Shown: positions 1 to 9,710 of the stretch, piece after piece | How the letters are laid out: each line of letters starts with the position of its first letter | Numbering within the stretch: position 1 is the stretch's first letter | DNA from: Leclercia adecarboxylata | GTDB lineage: Bacteria > Pseudomonadota > Gammaproteobacteria > Enterobacterales > Enterobacteriaceae | Length of the DNA: 64,000 nt | Direction: 5' to 3' | Assembly (NCBI GenBank): GCA_002360945.1 | Contig: DERO01000036.1 | Location: forward strand, 53,333 to 117,332 | The notes under the pieces: model-generated | Seen by the model: only the letters and a program-made list of their open reading frames with translations | Told to the model about the DNA's origin: nothing | The model's database searches: none | Translations under genes and position numbers: made by a program

Positions 1-475
1 CGCACAGCAGGGCACGAACCCGCTCACCGCCGCTCAGCTCGGCGGCCAGCCTGTCAGGCGCAAAGGCCGGAAGCTGCGCGTCCCTGAACGCCTCGCTCAG
101 TCGTTCGGCGAGATCCCAGAATCCCTCAAGACGCTCCAGATCGTCAGGCTGGTAATCCCCCCTGTCGATCCGCGCCCGGGCCGCGAAGAGTTCCTCATAG
201 CCAAGCAGCTCGGCCAGGGTGGTCTGCGGGGAAATATCGTGTTGTTGCGCAACATAGCTGTGCGTGCCGAAACGTTCGATATGGCCGCTGGCGGGCTCGT
301 CCAGTCCGGCCAGCAGGCGCAGGAGTCGGGTCTTGCCGCTGCCGTTGCGGCCCACCAGCGCGCAAAGCGAGGGTTCCAGCGTGAAATTCAGCGGACCAAA
401 AAGGGTATCGCCCGTCGTAAACTGACAGGTGACCTGATGCAAAATAAAAGAAGGGGATTGCGCAAAATGAGCCAT
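1..475 (-). CDS. ABC-F family ATPase, N-terminal part (cut by window edge)
   Basis: The minus-strand frame from ATG at 475 to the window edge encodes 158 residues with no stop. A Walker A motif GRNGSGKT lies near residues 43-50 and an ABC signature LSGGE near 147-151. No membrane segment is visible, so this looks like the first nucleotide-binding domain of a soluble ABC-F protein (Uup, YheS or EttA-like), a family that acts on ribosomes rather than in transport. The start is supported by AGGAG five bases upstream. It lies downstream of the glyS terminator in the same direction, so it probably has its own promoter in 476-655. The rest of the gene is outside the window. Which ABC-F subgroup it belongs to cannot be told from this fragment. 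Confidence 0.8.
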   Translation of the reverse strand, partial: MAHFAQSPSFILHQVTCQFTTGDTLFGPLNFTLEPSLCALVGRNGSGKTRLLRLLAGLDEPASGHIERFGTHSYVAQQHDISPQTTLAELLGYEELFAARARIDRGDYQPDDLERLEGFWDLAERLSEAFRDAQLPAFAPDRLAAELSGGERVRALLC

Positions 476-654
476 AAGCACTCCTGAATGAAATCAAAAC
501 ATCCCCTGCCGACGCGGTAGCGTTTAGCAAGGATCGAAATTCATCAGTCGTGTTTGTTCATTTTTGGGGGGCGCTCCAGAGGGAGAAAGTTAACGGGAGG
601 AAGGATAACGGCTTTTTGCTGGCGGTTTCAAGGTTAATTTTTGCGCGACTCAGG

Positions 655-682
655 ATAAAAAAACCCGCCGAAGCGGGTTTTA
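655..682 (-). terminator. Rho-independent terminator of glyQS
   Basis: Read on the minus strand, the stem AACCCGC/GCGGGTT closes a short TTCG-type loop and is followed by a run of seven T. It lies about 50 bases beyond the glyS stop, with a REP-like palindrome in between, and should end the glyQ-glyS transcript. Confidence 0.85.
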
Positions 683-689
683 AACACCT

Positions 690-722
690 GTAGGCCCGTG
701 CAAGCGTAGCGCCGCCGGGCAA
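690..722. repeat. REP-like palindrome
   Basis: GC-rich imperfect palindrome of the form GTAGGCCCG...CGCCGGGCAA between the glyS stop and its terminator. The same family recurs at 5372-5405, 6916-6945, 38112-38142 and 42506-42540. Such repetitive extragenic palindromes commonly protect mRNA 3' ends in enterobacteria. Confidence 0.75.
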
Positions 723-728
723 GAGCGG

Positions 729-2798
729 TTACTGCAGCAGCGAGATATCCGCCACACGCAGGAACAGCTCGCGCAGTTTTTCGAGCATAGAGAGACGGTT
801 GATACGCAGATCTTTATCTTCTACGTTCACCATCACTTTCTCGAAGAAGGCGTCGATCACGTCGCGCAACTCGGCCAGTTCCACCAGCGCTTCCTGATAG
901 CGACCTTCCGCGAAGACCGGCTCCAGCTTGTCGCGCAGCACCACAACCTGCATCGCCAGGGCGATCTCTTCCGGCTCTTTCAGCGTCGCGGCGTTCACAC
1001 GCTCGTTCAGCTGCTCGTCGGATTTGGCCAGGATGTTGGAGACACGCTTGTTGGCTGCCGCCAGGGCAGATGCCGCTTCCAGGGTGCGGAAGTGGGATAC
1101 CGCCTTCATACGGGCATCGAAGTCAGCCGGACGGGTCGGACGACGCGCCAGCACCGCCTGAATGGTGTCGACAGCGTAACCTTCGTCCTGATACCAGGCG
1201 CGGAAACGACCGAGCATAAAGTCGATCACGTCATCTACAACGTTCGCGTTGGTCAGCTTGTCACCGTACAGACGCACCGCTTCTTCGGTCAGGGTCTGCA
1301 GATCGAGGTTGAGGTTCTTCTCAACGATGATGCGCAATACGCCCAGCGCAGCACGACGCAGCGCAAACGGGTCTTTATCGCCTTTCGGATGCTGACCGAT
1401 ACCGAAGATACCCGCCAGGGTGTCCATCTTGTCGGCAATCGCCACGGCACAGGCCACCGGGTTAGACGGCAGATCGTCACCGGCAAAGCGCGGCTGATAC
1501 TGCTCGTTCAGGGCCACGGCCACATCTTCCGCTTCGCCATCGTGACGCGCGTAGTGCATGCCCATCACGCCCTGGGTGTCGGTAAATTCGAACACCATGT
1601 TTGTCATCAGGTCGCACTTGGAGAGCAGGCCTGCGCGGGTAGCGTGGTTAACGTCGGCACCGATTTCTCGAGCGATCCAGCCGGACAGCTCCGCGATACG
1701 GTCGGTCTTGTCGCGCAGCGTACCCAGCTGTTGCTGGAACAGCACGGTCTGCAGGCGCGGAAGGTGATCTTCCAGACGCTTTTTACGGTCGGTATTAAAG
1801 AAGAACTCGGCATCCGCCAGACGTGGACGAACCACCTTCTCGTTACCGGAGATAATCTGGATCGGATCTTTCGATTCGATGTTCGCCACGAAAATGAAGT
1901 TCGGCAGCAGTTTGCCGTCGTTGGCATAGACCGGGAAGTACTTCTGGTCGCCCTTCATGGTGTGAACCAGCGCTTCGGCCGGTACCGCGAGGAATTTCTC
2001 TTCGAACTTCGCGGTCAGGACCACCGGCCATTCCACCAGCGAGGTCACTTCTTCCAGCAGGCTTTCGCTCAGATCGGCGTTACCGCCAATCTGACGTGCC
2101 GCTTCTTCTGCGTCTGCTTTAATACGGGCTTTACGCTGTTCGTAGTCAGCAATGACTTTACCGCGCTCCAGCAGGATTTCCGGATACTGGTCGGCATTGT
2201 CGATGGTGAACTCCGGCTCGCCCATAAAGCGGTGGCCGCGGATCACGCGATCGGATGCGACGCCCAGGATGGTCGCAGGGATGACGGTATCGCCCAGCAG
2301 CAGGGTCACGGTGTGAACCGGACGCACGAAGTGCACGTCGCTTGCGCCCCAGCGCATCAGTTTTGGAATCGGCAGCTTAGCCAGCGAGGTGGCGATCATG
2401 TTTGGCAGCAGCGCTTCTGCGCTCTCGCCCTTCACATGCGCGCGATAGAGCAGCCATTCACCTTTATCGGTGGTCAGACGCTCGGCCTGGTCAACGGTGA
2501 TCCCGCAACCGCGCGCCCAGCCTTCTGCCGCTTTGCTCGGTTTGCCTTCAGCGTCGAACGCCTGGGCAATTGCCGGGCCGCGCTTTTCAACTTCGCGATC
2601 GGGTTGAGATGCAGCCAGGCTTGCCACTTTAAGCGCCAGACGACGCGGGGCAGCAAACCATTCAATTTTACCGTGTGCGAGGCCAGCGTTATCCAGCTCG
2701 GCAGTCACGTTCGCAGCAAAGGACTCCGCCAGGCTGCGCAATGCTTTTGGTGGCAGCTCTTCGGTGCCGATTTCCACCAGGAAAGTTTTCTCAGACAT
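729..2798 (-). CDS. glyS: Glycyl-tRNA synthetase beta subunit
   Basis: The 689-residue product has the full length expected of GlyS. It starts [17 protein letters not shown], the conserved beginning of the beta subunit. GlyS pairs with GlyQ in the heterotetrameric glycyl-tRNA synthetase; the beta chain carries tRNA-binding and C-terminal anticodon-binding regions, while the aminoacylation site is on alpha. It lies nine bases downstream of glyQ in one transcript and is followed by a clear terminator. GCGGCC precedes the start on the coding strand, and the glyQ spacing suggests translational coupling. Nothing is unusual about length or composition. A long antisense frame across the gene is treated as an artefact. 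Confidence 0.97.
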   Translation of the reverse strand: MSEKTFLVEIGTEELPPKALRSLAESFAANVTAELDNAGLAHGKIEWFAAPRRLALKVASLAASQPDREVEKRGPAIAQAFDAEGKPSKAAEGWARGCGITVDQAERLTTDKGEWLLYRAHVKGESAEALLPNMIATSLAKLPIPKLMRWGASDVHFVRPVHTVTLLLGDTVIPATILGVASDRVIRGHRFMGEPEFTIDNADQYPEILLERGKVIADYEQRKARIKADAEEAARQIGGNADLSESLLEEVTSLVEWPVVLTAKFEEKFLAVPAEALVHTMKGDQKYFPVYANDGKLLPNFIFVANIESKDPIQIISGNEKVVRPRLADAEFFFNTDRKKRLEDHLPRLQTVLFQQQLGTLRDKTDRIAELSGWIAREIGADVNHATRAGLLSKCDLMTNMVFEFTDTQGVMGMHYARHDGEAEDVAVALNEQYQPRFAGDDLPSNPVACAVAIADKMDTLAGIFGIGQHPKGDKDPFALRRAALGVLRIIVEKNLNLDLQTLTEEAVRLYGDKLTNANVVDDVIDFMLGRFRAWYQDEGYAVDTIQAVLARRPTRPADFDARMKAVSHFRTLEAASALAAANKRVSNILAKSDEQLNERVNAATLKEPEEIALAMQVVVLRDKLEPVFAEGRYQEALVELAELRDVIDAFFEKVMVNVEDKDLRINRLSMLEKLRELFLRVADISLLQ

Positions 2799-2807
2799 GG
2801 CCGCCTC

Positions 2808-3719
2808 TTATTTGTTTCGGTTGCACATCGGGAAGCCAAGGGCTTCACGGGACGCGTAGTAAGCTTCTGCAACGGCTTTGGTCAGGGTACGAATACGCAG
2901 AATGTAGCGCTGACGTTCAGTCACGGAGATCGCTTTACGGGCGTCCAGCAGGTTGAAGCTGTGGGCGGCCTTCAGAATACGCTCGTAGGCTGGCAGCGGC
3001 AGCGGAGTCTCCAGCGCCAGCAGCTGCTGGGCTTCTTTCTCGTACTGCTCGAAGCAGGTGAACAGGAAGTCCACGTCCGCGTATTCGAAGTTATAGGTGG
3101 ATTGCTCCACTTCGTTCTGATGGAACACGTCGCCGTAGGTGGTTTTACCCAGCGGGCCGTCGCTCCAGACCAGGTCGTAAACGCTGTCTACGCCCTGAAT
3201 GTACATGGCCAGACGTTCCAGACCGTAGGTGATTTCACCGGTGATCGGCTTACACTCCAGGCCGCCAACCTGCTGGAAGTAGGTGAACTGCGTCACTTCC
3301 ATACCGTTCAGCCACACTTCCCAACCCAGACCCCAGGCACCCAGCGTCGGGTTTTCCCAGTTATCTTCCACGAAACGAATGTCGTGGATGGTCGGATCCA
3401 TACCCAGCTCTTTCAGCGACCCGAGGTACAGCTCCTGAATATTGTCCGGAGACGGCTTAATCACCACCTGGAACTGATAGTAGTGCTGTAAGCGGTTCGG
3501 GTTTTCACCGTAACGACCATCGGTTGGACGACGGGAAGGCTGCACATAGGCGGTCGCCATAGGCTCTGGCCCCAGCGCGCGCAGGCTGGTCATCGGGTGT
3601 GAGGTGCCGGCGCCGACTTCCATGTCCAGTGGTTGAACAATGGTGCAGCCCTGACGAGCCCAGTAATCCTGTAAGGTCAGGATCAGGCCCTGGAAGGTCT
3701 TAGTATCAAACTTTTGCAT
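2808..3719 (-). CDS. glyQ: Glycyl-tRNA synthetase alpha subunit
   Basis: Catalytic subunit of the alpha2beta2 glycyl-tRNA synthetase (class II). It joins glycine to tRNA-Gly in the cytoplasm. I chose the start at 3719 ([13 protein letters not shown]), which gives 303 residues, the standard GlyQ length; an upstream in-frame ATG at 3782 would add 21 residues of no known homology. The motif around [18 protein letters not shown], expected near the active site, is present. A possible -10 hexamer TATACT is visible on the minus strand at 3763-3768, between the two candidate starts, and argues for the shorter protein. It is the first gene of the glyQS operon. Confidence 0.97.
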   Translation of the reverse strand: MQKFDTKTFQGLILTLQDYWARQGCTIVQPLDMEVGAGTSHPMTSLRALGPEPMATAYVQPSRRPTDGRYGENPNRLQHYYQFQVVIKPSPDNIQELYLGSLKELGMDPTIHDIRFVEDNWENPTLGAWGLGWEVWLNGMEVTQFTYFQQVGGLECKPITGEITYGLERLAMYIQGVDSVYDLVWSDGPLGKTTYGDVFHQNEVEQSTYNFEYADVDFLFTCFEQYEKEAQQLLALETPLPLPAYERILKAAHSFNLLDARKAISVTERQRYILRIRTLTKAVAEAYYASREALGFPMCNRNK

Positions 3720-3878
3720 AGTATTTCGTGCTGGATACGTGTGTTTTTGAATGGAAGGGATCAGTATACCCGTCGGATGCAAGATATACAGTACGAAACG
3801 GGGTTGTTTAGGGAAAATTGGGAAATAAGCATAGCTGACAACACCCTCAGGGCGCAGCCAGCTCGTTACGCGGCGGCC

Positions 3879-4181
3879 TTAACGCATCGAAAGATGTAGA
3901 AAATGGCCTTCTGCGTCAAAAGAACAGATGAAACTCTCGTTGCGGGCAGTGAAACCCTGCATTTCATAGCTTCCCTGGAACTGCTCGAAGGCGGTGACGT
4001 CGATTTTTTGCGCACCGGTATTGTAGCGCTGCGCCGCCTGGTTTTTACACAGCTGTTCCATATCCAGCGAACGCACCGGACTGACTTTCTTCGTTTGCCC
4101 TTTTTGCGCCGGGGTCGACTCCTGAGCCGCGCAGCCGGCCAGTAACGCGGGAAGCAGGATCCACATTGCACGCATCATCAT
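3879..4181 (-). CDS. ysaB: Small lipoprotein YsaB
   Basis: Predicted 100-residue lipoprotein. The N-terminus is a short lipoprotein signal with lipobox LLAGC, lipidated Cys at residue 17, followed by a polar linker (AAQESTPAQKGQ). The mature part is about 80 residues with no recognised catalytic motif. Size and position between glyQ and wecH match E. coli ysaB, whose function is unknown. The start is uncertain by one or two residues because the frame opens with three ATG codons in a row; only a weak AGGG-type ribosome site precedes them. It is divergent from wecH across a 183-base gap. Confidence 0.85.
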   Translation of the reverse strand: MMMRAMWILLPALLAGCAAQESTPAQKGQTKKVSPVRSLDMEQLCKNQAAQRYNTGAQKIDVTAFEQFQGSYEMQGFTARNESFICSFDAEGHFLHLSMR

Positions 4182-4364
4182 TTTTATTACCGCCCTGTGC
4201 TGTGGCTGTTATTTTTAAACTCTAAACTTTATAGATTATGGCCCGGCATTCTGCGAATCTCACCGCCCCGACACAAGCAGGACGATGCAAACTCAGAATT
4301 TTCTACGGAGCGTCTGAAGCTATACCACAGTCAGACTCTTTTTAATGCGTAAACAGAGGGATGG

Positions 4365-5360
4365 ATGCAGGAAAAAATAAACTGGATTGATAATTTGCGG
4401 GGAATTGCCTGTTTGATGGTGGTGATGATCCATACCACGACCTGGTATATCACCAATGCCGCAAGCATCAGCCTCGTTAACTGGGATATCGCCAACGTTC
4501 TTAACTCCGCCTCGCGCGTGAGCGTGCCGCTGTTTTTCATGATCTCCGGCTATCTCTTTTTTGGCGAGCGCAGCGCGCAGCCGCGCCATTTTTTACGCAT
4601 CGGTCTGTGCCTGCTGTTTTATAGCACCGTGGCGTTCCTCTACATCGTGCTGTTTACTTCGATCAACAGCGAGCTGTCCCTGAAATATCTGCTGCAAAAG
4701 CCGGTCTTTTATCACCTGTGGTTTTTCTTCGCCATTATCGTGATTTACCTGCTCTCGCCGCTGCTGCAGGTGAAAAGCGCGAACGGCAAAATGCTGCTGG
4801 CGCTGATGATCGTGATCGGCATCGTCGCCAACCCCAACACCGTCTCGCAAAAAGTGGGCGGGTTTGAATGGCTGCCCATCAACCTCTATATCAACGGCGA
4901 TACCTTCTATTACGTGCTCTACGGCATGCTGGGGCGCGCCCTGGGAATGATGGATACCCGCAGACGCTGGCTGAATGGGATTTGCGCCGCGCTGTTTATT
5001 GCTGCGGTCGCGATTATCTCCCGCGGGACGCTGCATGAGCTGCAGTGGCGCGGCACCTTCGCCGATACCTGGTATCTCTATTGCGGCCCGATGGTGTTTA
5101 TCTGCGCGATTTCATTATTTACCCTGGTGAAAAACACGCTGAATGCACGCCCCCTGCCGCTGCTGGGGTTAATCTCACGTAACTCGCTGGGGATCTACGG
5201 TTTTCACGCGCTGGTGATCCACGCCCTGCGCACGCGTGGCGTGGAGTTAAAAAGCTGGCCGCTGCTGGATATCGTCTGGATCTTCTCAGCCACGCTGGTG
5301 ATCAGTCTGCTGTTGTCGATGCTATTACAGCGCATTGATACGCGCAGGTTTGTCAGTTAA
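4365..5360 (+). CDS. wecH: Membrane O-acetyltransferase WecH (YiaH)
   Basis: A 331-residue integral membrane protein of acyltransferase family 3 with roughly ten hydrophobic segments. The N-terminal motif holds Arg12 (DNLRGIA) and His23 ([11 protein letters not shown]), the conserved pair of this family. In E. coli WecH O-acetylates enterobacterial common antigen in the inner membrane; length and sequence look orthologous. A ribosome site AGAGGG lies directly upstream. An overlapping ATG at 4361 is out of frame. The gene is monocistronic, divergent from ysaB, and followed by a REP-like palindrome. Confidence 0.9.
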   Translation: MQEKINWIDNLRGIACLMVVMIHTTTWYITNAASISLVNWDIANVLNSASRVSVPLFFMISGYLFFGERSAQPRHFLRIGLCLLFYSTVAFLYIVLFTSINSELSLKYLLQKPVFYHLWFFFAIIVIYLLSPLLQVKSANGKMLLALMIVIGIVANPNTVSQKVGGFEWLPINLYINGDTFYYVLYGMLGRALGMMDTRRRWLNGICAALFIAAVAIISRGTLHELQWRGTFADTWYLYCGPMVFICAISLFTLVKNTLNARPLPLLGLISRNSLGIYGFHALVIHALRTRGVELKSWPLLDIVWIFSATLVISLLLSMLLQRIDTRRFVS

Positions 5361-5371
5361 GTGCGGCTTGT

Positions 5372-5405
5372 TTGCCCGGCGGCGCTTCGCTTGCACGGGC
5401 CTACA
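5372..5405. repeat. REP-like palindrome
   Basis: Palindrome TTGCCCGGCGGCGC...GCACGGGCCTAC between the convergent wecH and xylB ends. It is nearly the reverse complement of the copy at 690-722. Confidence 0.75.
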
Positions 5406-5439
5406 AGGCTGTGCAAACGAAACGCCACCCGGCGCAGTT

Positions 5440-6894
5440 TTACGACATCAGCGGCAATAGCTGCTGATAGATCTTGCGGAACACTTCGCGTTGCCCGGCA
5501 TAGCGTGCATGCCGCCCGGCATCAGGGGTGTGCTGCTGCTCCAGAGCCAGCTGTGGCAATAGTGCCGACAGCGGTTTATCCGGATTCATTGCAATCTGCG
5601 CCAGCCTCGCGGCACCCAGCGCAGGCCCAACGTCCCCGCCGGTACGGTAATCCAGCTGCTGACCGCTGATATCTGCCAGCATCTGACGCCAGTACGGGCT
5701 GCGTGCCCCGCCGCCGATCAGCGTAATGCTGGTCGGCTTGAGTCCGCACTCATGCACCACATCCATGCCATCGGCCAGGGCATAGCCCACGCCTTCCAGC
5801 ACCGCGCGCGCCAGTTCGGCCGGACCGTGCTGATGGGTTAAGCCAAAAAACACGCCTTTTGCCTGCGGATTGTTATGCGGGGTGCGCTCGCCGGAAAGAT
5901 AGGGCAGGAACCAGAGCGTACCGGCGTTATCATCGGCCTGCTGCGCGGCATCGATCAGGGCCGGCACGTTGTCTAATCCGGTCAGTTTTGCTGCCCAATC
6001 AAGGCAGGACGCTGCGCTGAGCATCACCGACATCAGGTGCCATTTCCCAGGCAAGGCGTGGCAGAAGCTGTGCACCGCGCTGTCAGGGTTACTGCGGTAG
6101 CCGTCGCTCACGGCAAAGTAGACGCCAGAGGTGCCCAGCGACAGCATCGCCTGTCCGGCATCGGCCATCCCCACGCCCACCGCACCCGCGGCATTATCCC
6201 CGCCCCCGGCCACGACCGGAACGGCTGGCATGTTCCACTGCTGCGCGACCGACGGCAGCAGCGTGCCGGTCTGCTCACAGCCTTCGAACAGCCCAGGCAT
6301 ATGGTCGCGGGTGAGATGGCAGGCGTCGAGCATCGTCTCGCTCCAGTCGCGTTTAGCAACGTCGAGCCACATGGTGCCTGCCGCATCGGACATATCGCTG
6401 GCGTACTCGCCGGTCATCCGCAGACGAAGATAATCTTTTGGCAGCAGTACCTTCGCCACCTGGCTAAAAATCTCGGGTTCATGACGCTGGATCCACAGGA
6501 GTTTTGGTGCGGTAAAGCCCGGCATCATCAGGTTGCCGGTAATCTCCCGCGATGTCGGCACGCGCTCTTCCAGCAGGGCGCACTCTTCACCGCAGCGACC
6601 ATCGTTCCATAAAATGGCCGGGCGCAGCACGCAGTTGTCTTTATCCAGCAGCGTGGCGCCATGCATCTGTCCGGCAATCCCCAGGGCTTTGACTTCACTC
6701 AGCGAGTGCTGCTCGCCCAGCGCCTTCAGAGCACGATCCGTTGCCAGCCACCAGGCTTCAGGATCCTGTTCAGACCAGAGCGGGTGTGGCCGTGAAACCT
6801 GCAGTTTTTCCGTTTGCGTTGCCAGCACCTCGCCCTGCTCATTTAACAGAATGGCTTTCACACCCGATGTGCCAAGATCGATCCCGATATACAT
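5440..6894 (-). CDS. xylB: Xylulokinase
   Basis: Phosphorylates D-xylulose with ATP to xylulose 5-phosphate, the second step of xylose catabolism, in the cytoplasm. The 484-residue product has the FGGY carbohydrate kinase fold: ATP-phosphate motif GIDLGTSGVK at residues 4-13 and the catalytic Asp233 in VVAGGGDNAAG, both where E. coli XylB has them. It is the second gene of xylAB; a REP-like palindrome fills most of the 59-base gap after xylA, which may lower or uncouple xylB expression. Confidence 0.96.
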   Translation of the reverse strand: MYIGIDLGTSGVKAILLNEQGEVLATQTEKLQVSRPHPLWSEQDPEAWWLATDRALKALGEQHSLSEVKALGIAGQMHGATLLDKDNCVLRPAILWNDGRCGEECALLEERVPTSREITGNLMMPGFTAPKLLWIQRHEPEIFSQVAKVLLPKDYLRLRMTGEYASDMSDAAGTMWLDVAKRDWSETMLDACHLTRDHMPGLFEGCEQTGTLLPSVAQQWNMPAVPVVAGGGDNAAGAVGVGMADAGQAMLSLGTSGVYFAVSDGYRSNPDSAVHSFCHALPGKWHLMSVMLSAASCLDWAAKLTGLDNVPALIDAAQQADDNAGTLWFLPYLSGERTPHNNPQAKGVFFGLTHQHGPAELARAVLEGVGYALADGMDVVHECGLKPTSITLIGGGARSPYWRQMLADISGQQLDYRTGGDVGPALGAARLAQIAMNPDKPLSALLPQLALEQQHTPDAGRHARYAGQREVFRKIYQQLLPLMS

Positions 6895-6915
6895 ACCCTG
6901 GGCTCCTTAGAAATT

Positions 6916-6945
6916 GTAGGCCGGGCAAGCGCAGCGCCGCCCGGC
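6916..6945. repeat. REP-like palindrome in the xylA-xylB gap
   Basis: Sequence GTAGGCCGGGCAAGCGCAGC followed by GCCGCCCGGC lies inside the xylAB operon, between the xylA stop and xylB start. REP elements at such sites are known to change the ratio of upstream to downstream mRNA. Confidence 0.75.
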
Positions 6946-6953
6946 GGTACCCG

Positions 6954-8276
6954 TTACTTGTCGAACAGATAATGATTCACCAGGTTTTCCAGCAGCTCCT
7001 GATGACCACTCTGGTGCTGCGGCGCCAGGTTATGCTGTTCAGCGTACTTCGCCAGCTCGGTCAGGGATAACTGACCTTTCAAAATTTGCTGACCCAGCTC
7101 ACTGTTCCAGCCGCCATAGCGTTTCGCCACGCGCTTATCCAGCTCACCGTCTTCAATCATACGGGCAGCCACTTTCAGCGACAGCGCCATGGTGTCCATC
7201 GCCCCAATATGACCATAGAAGAGATCGTATTTATCGGTACTCTGACGGCGCACTTTGGCGTCAAAGTTCAGGCCGCCGGTGGTGAACCCACCCGCTTTGA
7301 TGATTTCGTACATCACCAGCGCGTTCTCTTCCACGCTGACCGGGAACTGATCGGTATCCCAGCCCAGCTGCGGATCGCCGCGGTTGGCATCCACGGAGCC
7401 GAAAATGCCCAGCGCGATAGCGGAGGCGATCTCGTGGTGGAACGAGTGGCCAGCCAGGGTCGCGTGGTTGGCTTCGATATTCACTTTGATCTCTTTTTCC
7501 AGCCCGAACTGCTTGAGGAAGCCGTACACCGTTGCCACGTCGTAATCGTACTGGTGCTTGGTCGGCTCCTGCGGTTTTGGCTCAATCAGCAGCGTGCCCT
7601 GGAAGCCGATTTTGTGTTTATGCTCCACCACCATCTGCATGAAGCGGCCAATCTGCTCGCGCTCCTGGCGTAAATCGGTGTTAAGCAGTGTTTCGTAGCC
7701 TTCGCGCCCGCCCCATAGGACGTAGTTTTCCCCGCCCAACTGATGAGTGGCGTTCATTGCCGTGTTCACCTGGGTGGCCGCCCAGCTGAACACTTCCGGA
7801 TCCGGGTTGGTGGCCGCCCCTGCGCCATAGCGCGGGTGGGTAAAGCAGTTGGCGGTACCCCACAGCAGCTTCACGCCGCTCTGCTGCTGTTTTTCAGCCA
7901 GCACGTCGACCATCTGCGCGAAGTTATTCAGGTACTCTTTCAGCGAAGCGCCTTCCGGGGAGACATCCACATCGTGGAAGCAGTAGTACGGCACGTTCAG
8001 CTTGTGGAAGAACTCAAAGGCGACGTCCGCTTTACGCTTCGCCAGCTCCAGCGCTTCACCCGGCTGCTGCCACGGGCGATCGAACGAGCCCACGCCAAAC
8101 ATATCGGCCCCGTTCCAGCAGAAGGTATGCCAATAGCAGGCGGCGAAACGCAGGTGATCTTCCATGCGCTTACCCAGCACCAGCTCGTCCGGGTTGTAAT
8201 GACGAAACGCTAAAGGATTAGAGGATTTCGGGCCTTCATAACGAACGCGATCGAGTTGATCGAAATAAGCTTGCAT
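6954..8276 (-). CDS. xylA: Xylose isomerase
   Basis: Converts D-xylose to D-xylulose. The 440-residue product starts [15 protein letters not shown] and matches E. coli XylA in length; the active-site His101 and Asp104 of the FHDVDV motif are in place. I chose ATG at 8276 over the in-frame ATG at 8288 because GGAGCTCAAT precedes it at correct spacing and it gives the family length. First gene of xylAB, divergent from xylF across a shared 370-base control region. Expression should depend on XylR with xylose. Confidence 0.97.
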   Translation of the reverse strand: MQAYFDQLDRVRYEGPKSSNPLAFRHYNPDELVLGKRMEDHLRFAACYWHTFCWNGADMFGVGSFDRPWQQPGEALELAKRKADVAFEFFHKLNVPYYCFHDVDVSPEGASLKEYLNNFAQMVDVLAEKQQQSGVKLLWGTANCFTHPRYGAGAATNPDPEVFSWAATQVNTAMNATHQLGGENYVLWGGREGYETLLNTDLRQEREQIGRFMQMVVEHKHKIGFQGTLLIEPKPQEPTKHQYDYDVATVYGFLKQFGLEKEIKVNIEANHATLAGHSFHHEIASAIALGIFGSVDANRGDPQLGWDTDQFPVSVEENALVMYEIIKAGGFTTGGLNFDAKVRRQSTDKYDLFYGHIGAMDTMALSLKVAARMIEDGELDKRVAKRYGGWNSELGQQILKGQLSLTELAKYAEQHNLAPQHQSGHQELLENLVNHYLFDK

Positions 8277-8646
8277 ATTGAGCTCCATAATCAGGGGTGC
8301 GGCGAAAAGTAGATACTGGAGTAATACTGAATAGTGATCGCAGGTTGCTCAATTACGTTATTTCACACTGCTATTGAGAGAATGCACAAACGTGCGCTGG
8401 CTCGCAAAATCAATTTGCAGACAAACGAATTTCACAGCGCTTATTCCAGAATCATGTGTAATTAATAAGTTATGTAATTTAAAATCAGATCGCGGTCATA
8501 AATTCGAAAATAAACCAAATATCATAACGAGAAGATAAAAATCTGTAATTGCCAGTCTGCCGTTCCCCGTTAAGAATTTGCTACGTCTCTTGCAATGATT
8601 GTTTCTTTTATCTCAGCAACCTAACCCTACAAAAGGCCATACAATT
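8277..8646. promoter_or_regulatory. Divergent xylAB/xylFGH control region
   Basis: This AT-rich 370-base gap separates the divergent xylA and xylF genes and must hold both promoters. A direct repeat GAAAATAAA at 8506-8514 and GAAGATAAA at 8531-8539, 25 bases apart, is a candidate pair of XylR half-sites, since AraC-type regulators bind direct repeats about two helical turns apart. TTCACA half-sites of possible CRP sites lie near 8362 and 8436, but no complete CRP palindrome was found. Assignment to XylR is inference from gene context. Confidence 0.6.
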
Positions 8647-9639
8647 ATGAAGATAAAGAACCTGTGCCTCACTCTTTGTGCATCGCTGCTGCTGGCGAGT
8701 ACGGCGAGTCATGCAAAAGAAGTCAAAATCGGCATGGCGATTGATGACCTCCGTCTTGAACGCTGGCAAAAAGATCGCGATATTTTTGTCAATAAGGCAG
8801 AAGCATTAGGTGCAAAAGTTTTTGTCCAGTCTGCTAATGGCAATGAAGAAACCCAGATGTCGCAAATCGAAAATATGATAAACCGCGGCGTCGATGTGTT
8901 GGTTATTATTCCCTATAACGGCCAGGTTTTAAGTAACGTGGTAAAAGAAGCCAAACGCGAAGGCATTAAAGTGCTGGCCTATGACCGCATGATTAATAAC
9001 GCCGACATCGATTATTATATTTCTTTCGACAATGAAAAAGTCGGAGAATTACAGGCGCAGAGCCTGGTGGCGAAAGTGCCGCAGGGCAACTATTTCCTGA
9101 TGGGCGGCTCGCCGGTGGACAACAACGCCAAATTATTCCGCGCCGGGCAGATGAAGGTGCTGAAGCCGTATATTGACGAAGGCAAAATCAAAGTCGTAGG
9201 CGATCAGTGGGCGGACGGCTGGCTGCCAGAAAACGCGCTGAAAATCATGGAAAACGCCTTAACTGCCAACAATAACAAAATTGACGCCGTGGTCGCGTCT
9301 AACGATGCCACCGCAGGCGGCGCGATTCAGGCGCTCAGCGCGCAGGGGCTGGCCGGTAAAGTGGCGATCTCCGGGCAGGATGCGGACCTTGCCGGGGTGA
9401 AACGTATTGTGGCTGGTACCCAGACCATGACGGTCTATAAACCGATCACCGAGCTGGCCACTACCGCCGCGGAAATTGCCGTTGAGTTGGGTAATGGTCA
9501 ACAGCCTAAAGCCGACGCCAGCTTAAACAACGGCCTGAAAGACGTGCCGTCCCGACTGCTGACCCCTATCGAAGTCAATAAAGACAACATTGACGCCACC
9601 GTTGTGAAAGACGGTTTCCATAAAAAGAGCGAGCTGTAA
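8647..9639 (+). CDS. xylF: D-xylose-binding periplasmic protein
   Basis: Substrate-binding component of the XylFGH high-affinity ABC importer. It has a signal peptide with predicted cleavage after Ala23 ([11 protein letters not shown]), then a type I periplasmic sugar-binding fold. Full length is 330 residues, equal to E. coli XylF. ATG at 8647 is preferred over an upstream frame opening at 8599 because only it begins with the signal peptide. The gene starts the xylFGH operon; a GC-rich hairpin follows its stop. Confidence 0.96.
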   Translation: MKIKNLCLTLCASLLLASTASHAKEVKIGMAIDDLRLERWQKDRDIFVNKAEALGAKVFVQSANGNEETQMSQIENMINRGVDVLVIIPYNGQVLSNVVKEAKREGIKVLAYDRMINNADIDYYISFDNEKVGELQAQSLVAKVPQGNYFLMGGSPVDNNAKLFRAGQMKVLKPYIDEGKIKVVGDQWADGWLPENALKIMENALTANNNKIDAVVASNDATAGGAIQALSAQGLAGKVAISGQDADLAGVKRIVAGTQTMTVYKPITELATTAAEIAVELGNGQQPKADASLNNGLKDVPSRLLTPIEVNKDNIDATVVKDGFHKKSEL

Positions 9640-9648
9640 TCCATCATC

Positions 9649-9667
9649 GCCCCTGCCTGGCGGGGGC
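9649..9667 (+). other. Intercistronic hairpin xylF-xylG
   Basis: GCCCC and GGGGC arms close a stem just after the xylF stop. No U-tract follows, so it is more likely to stabilise the xylF mRNA 3' end than to terminate. Binding-protein genes of ABC operons often carry such structures and are made in excess of the other subunits. Confidence 0.5.
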
Positions 9668-9710
9668 GCATCGACGTGTACTGTTTTCCTTCGGGTCATG
9701 TGGGGCAGTT

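Noticed and set aside
514..523. GCGGTAGCGT, a partial match to the RfaH ops element
   Set aside because: The flanking bases of the ops consensus are wrong, and no LPS or capsule operon follows on that strand; it is probably chance. No ops element was found before the core cluster.
1092..3491. 799-codon plus-strand open frame across glyS and glyQ
   Set aside because: It is wholly antisense to two certain synthetase genes and encodes no recognisable domain. Long antisense frames are a codon-usage effect in GC-rich genes.
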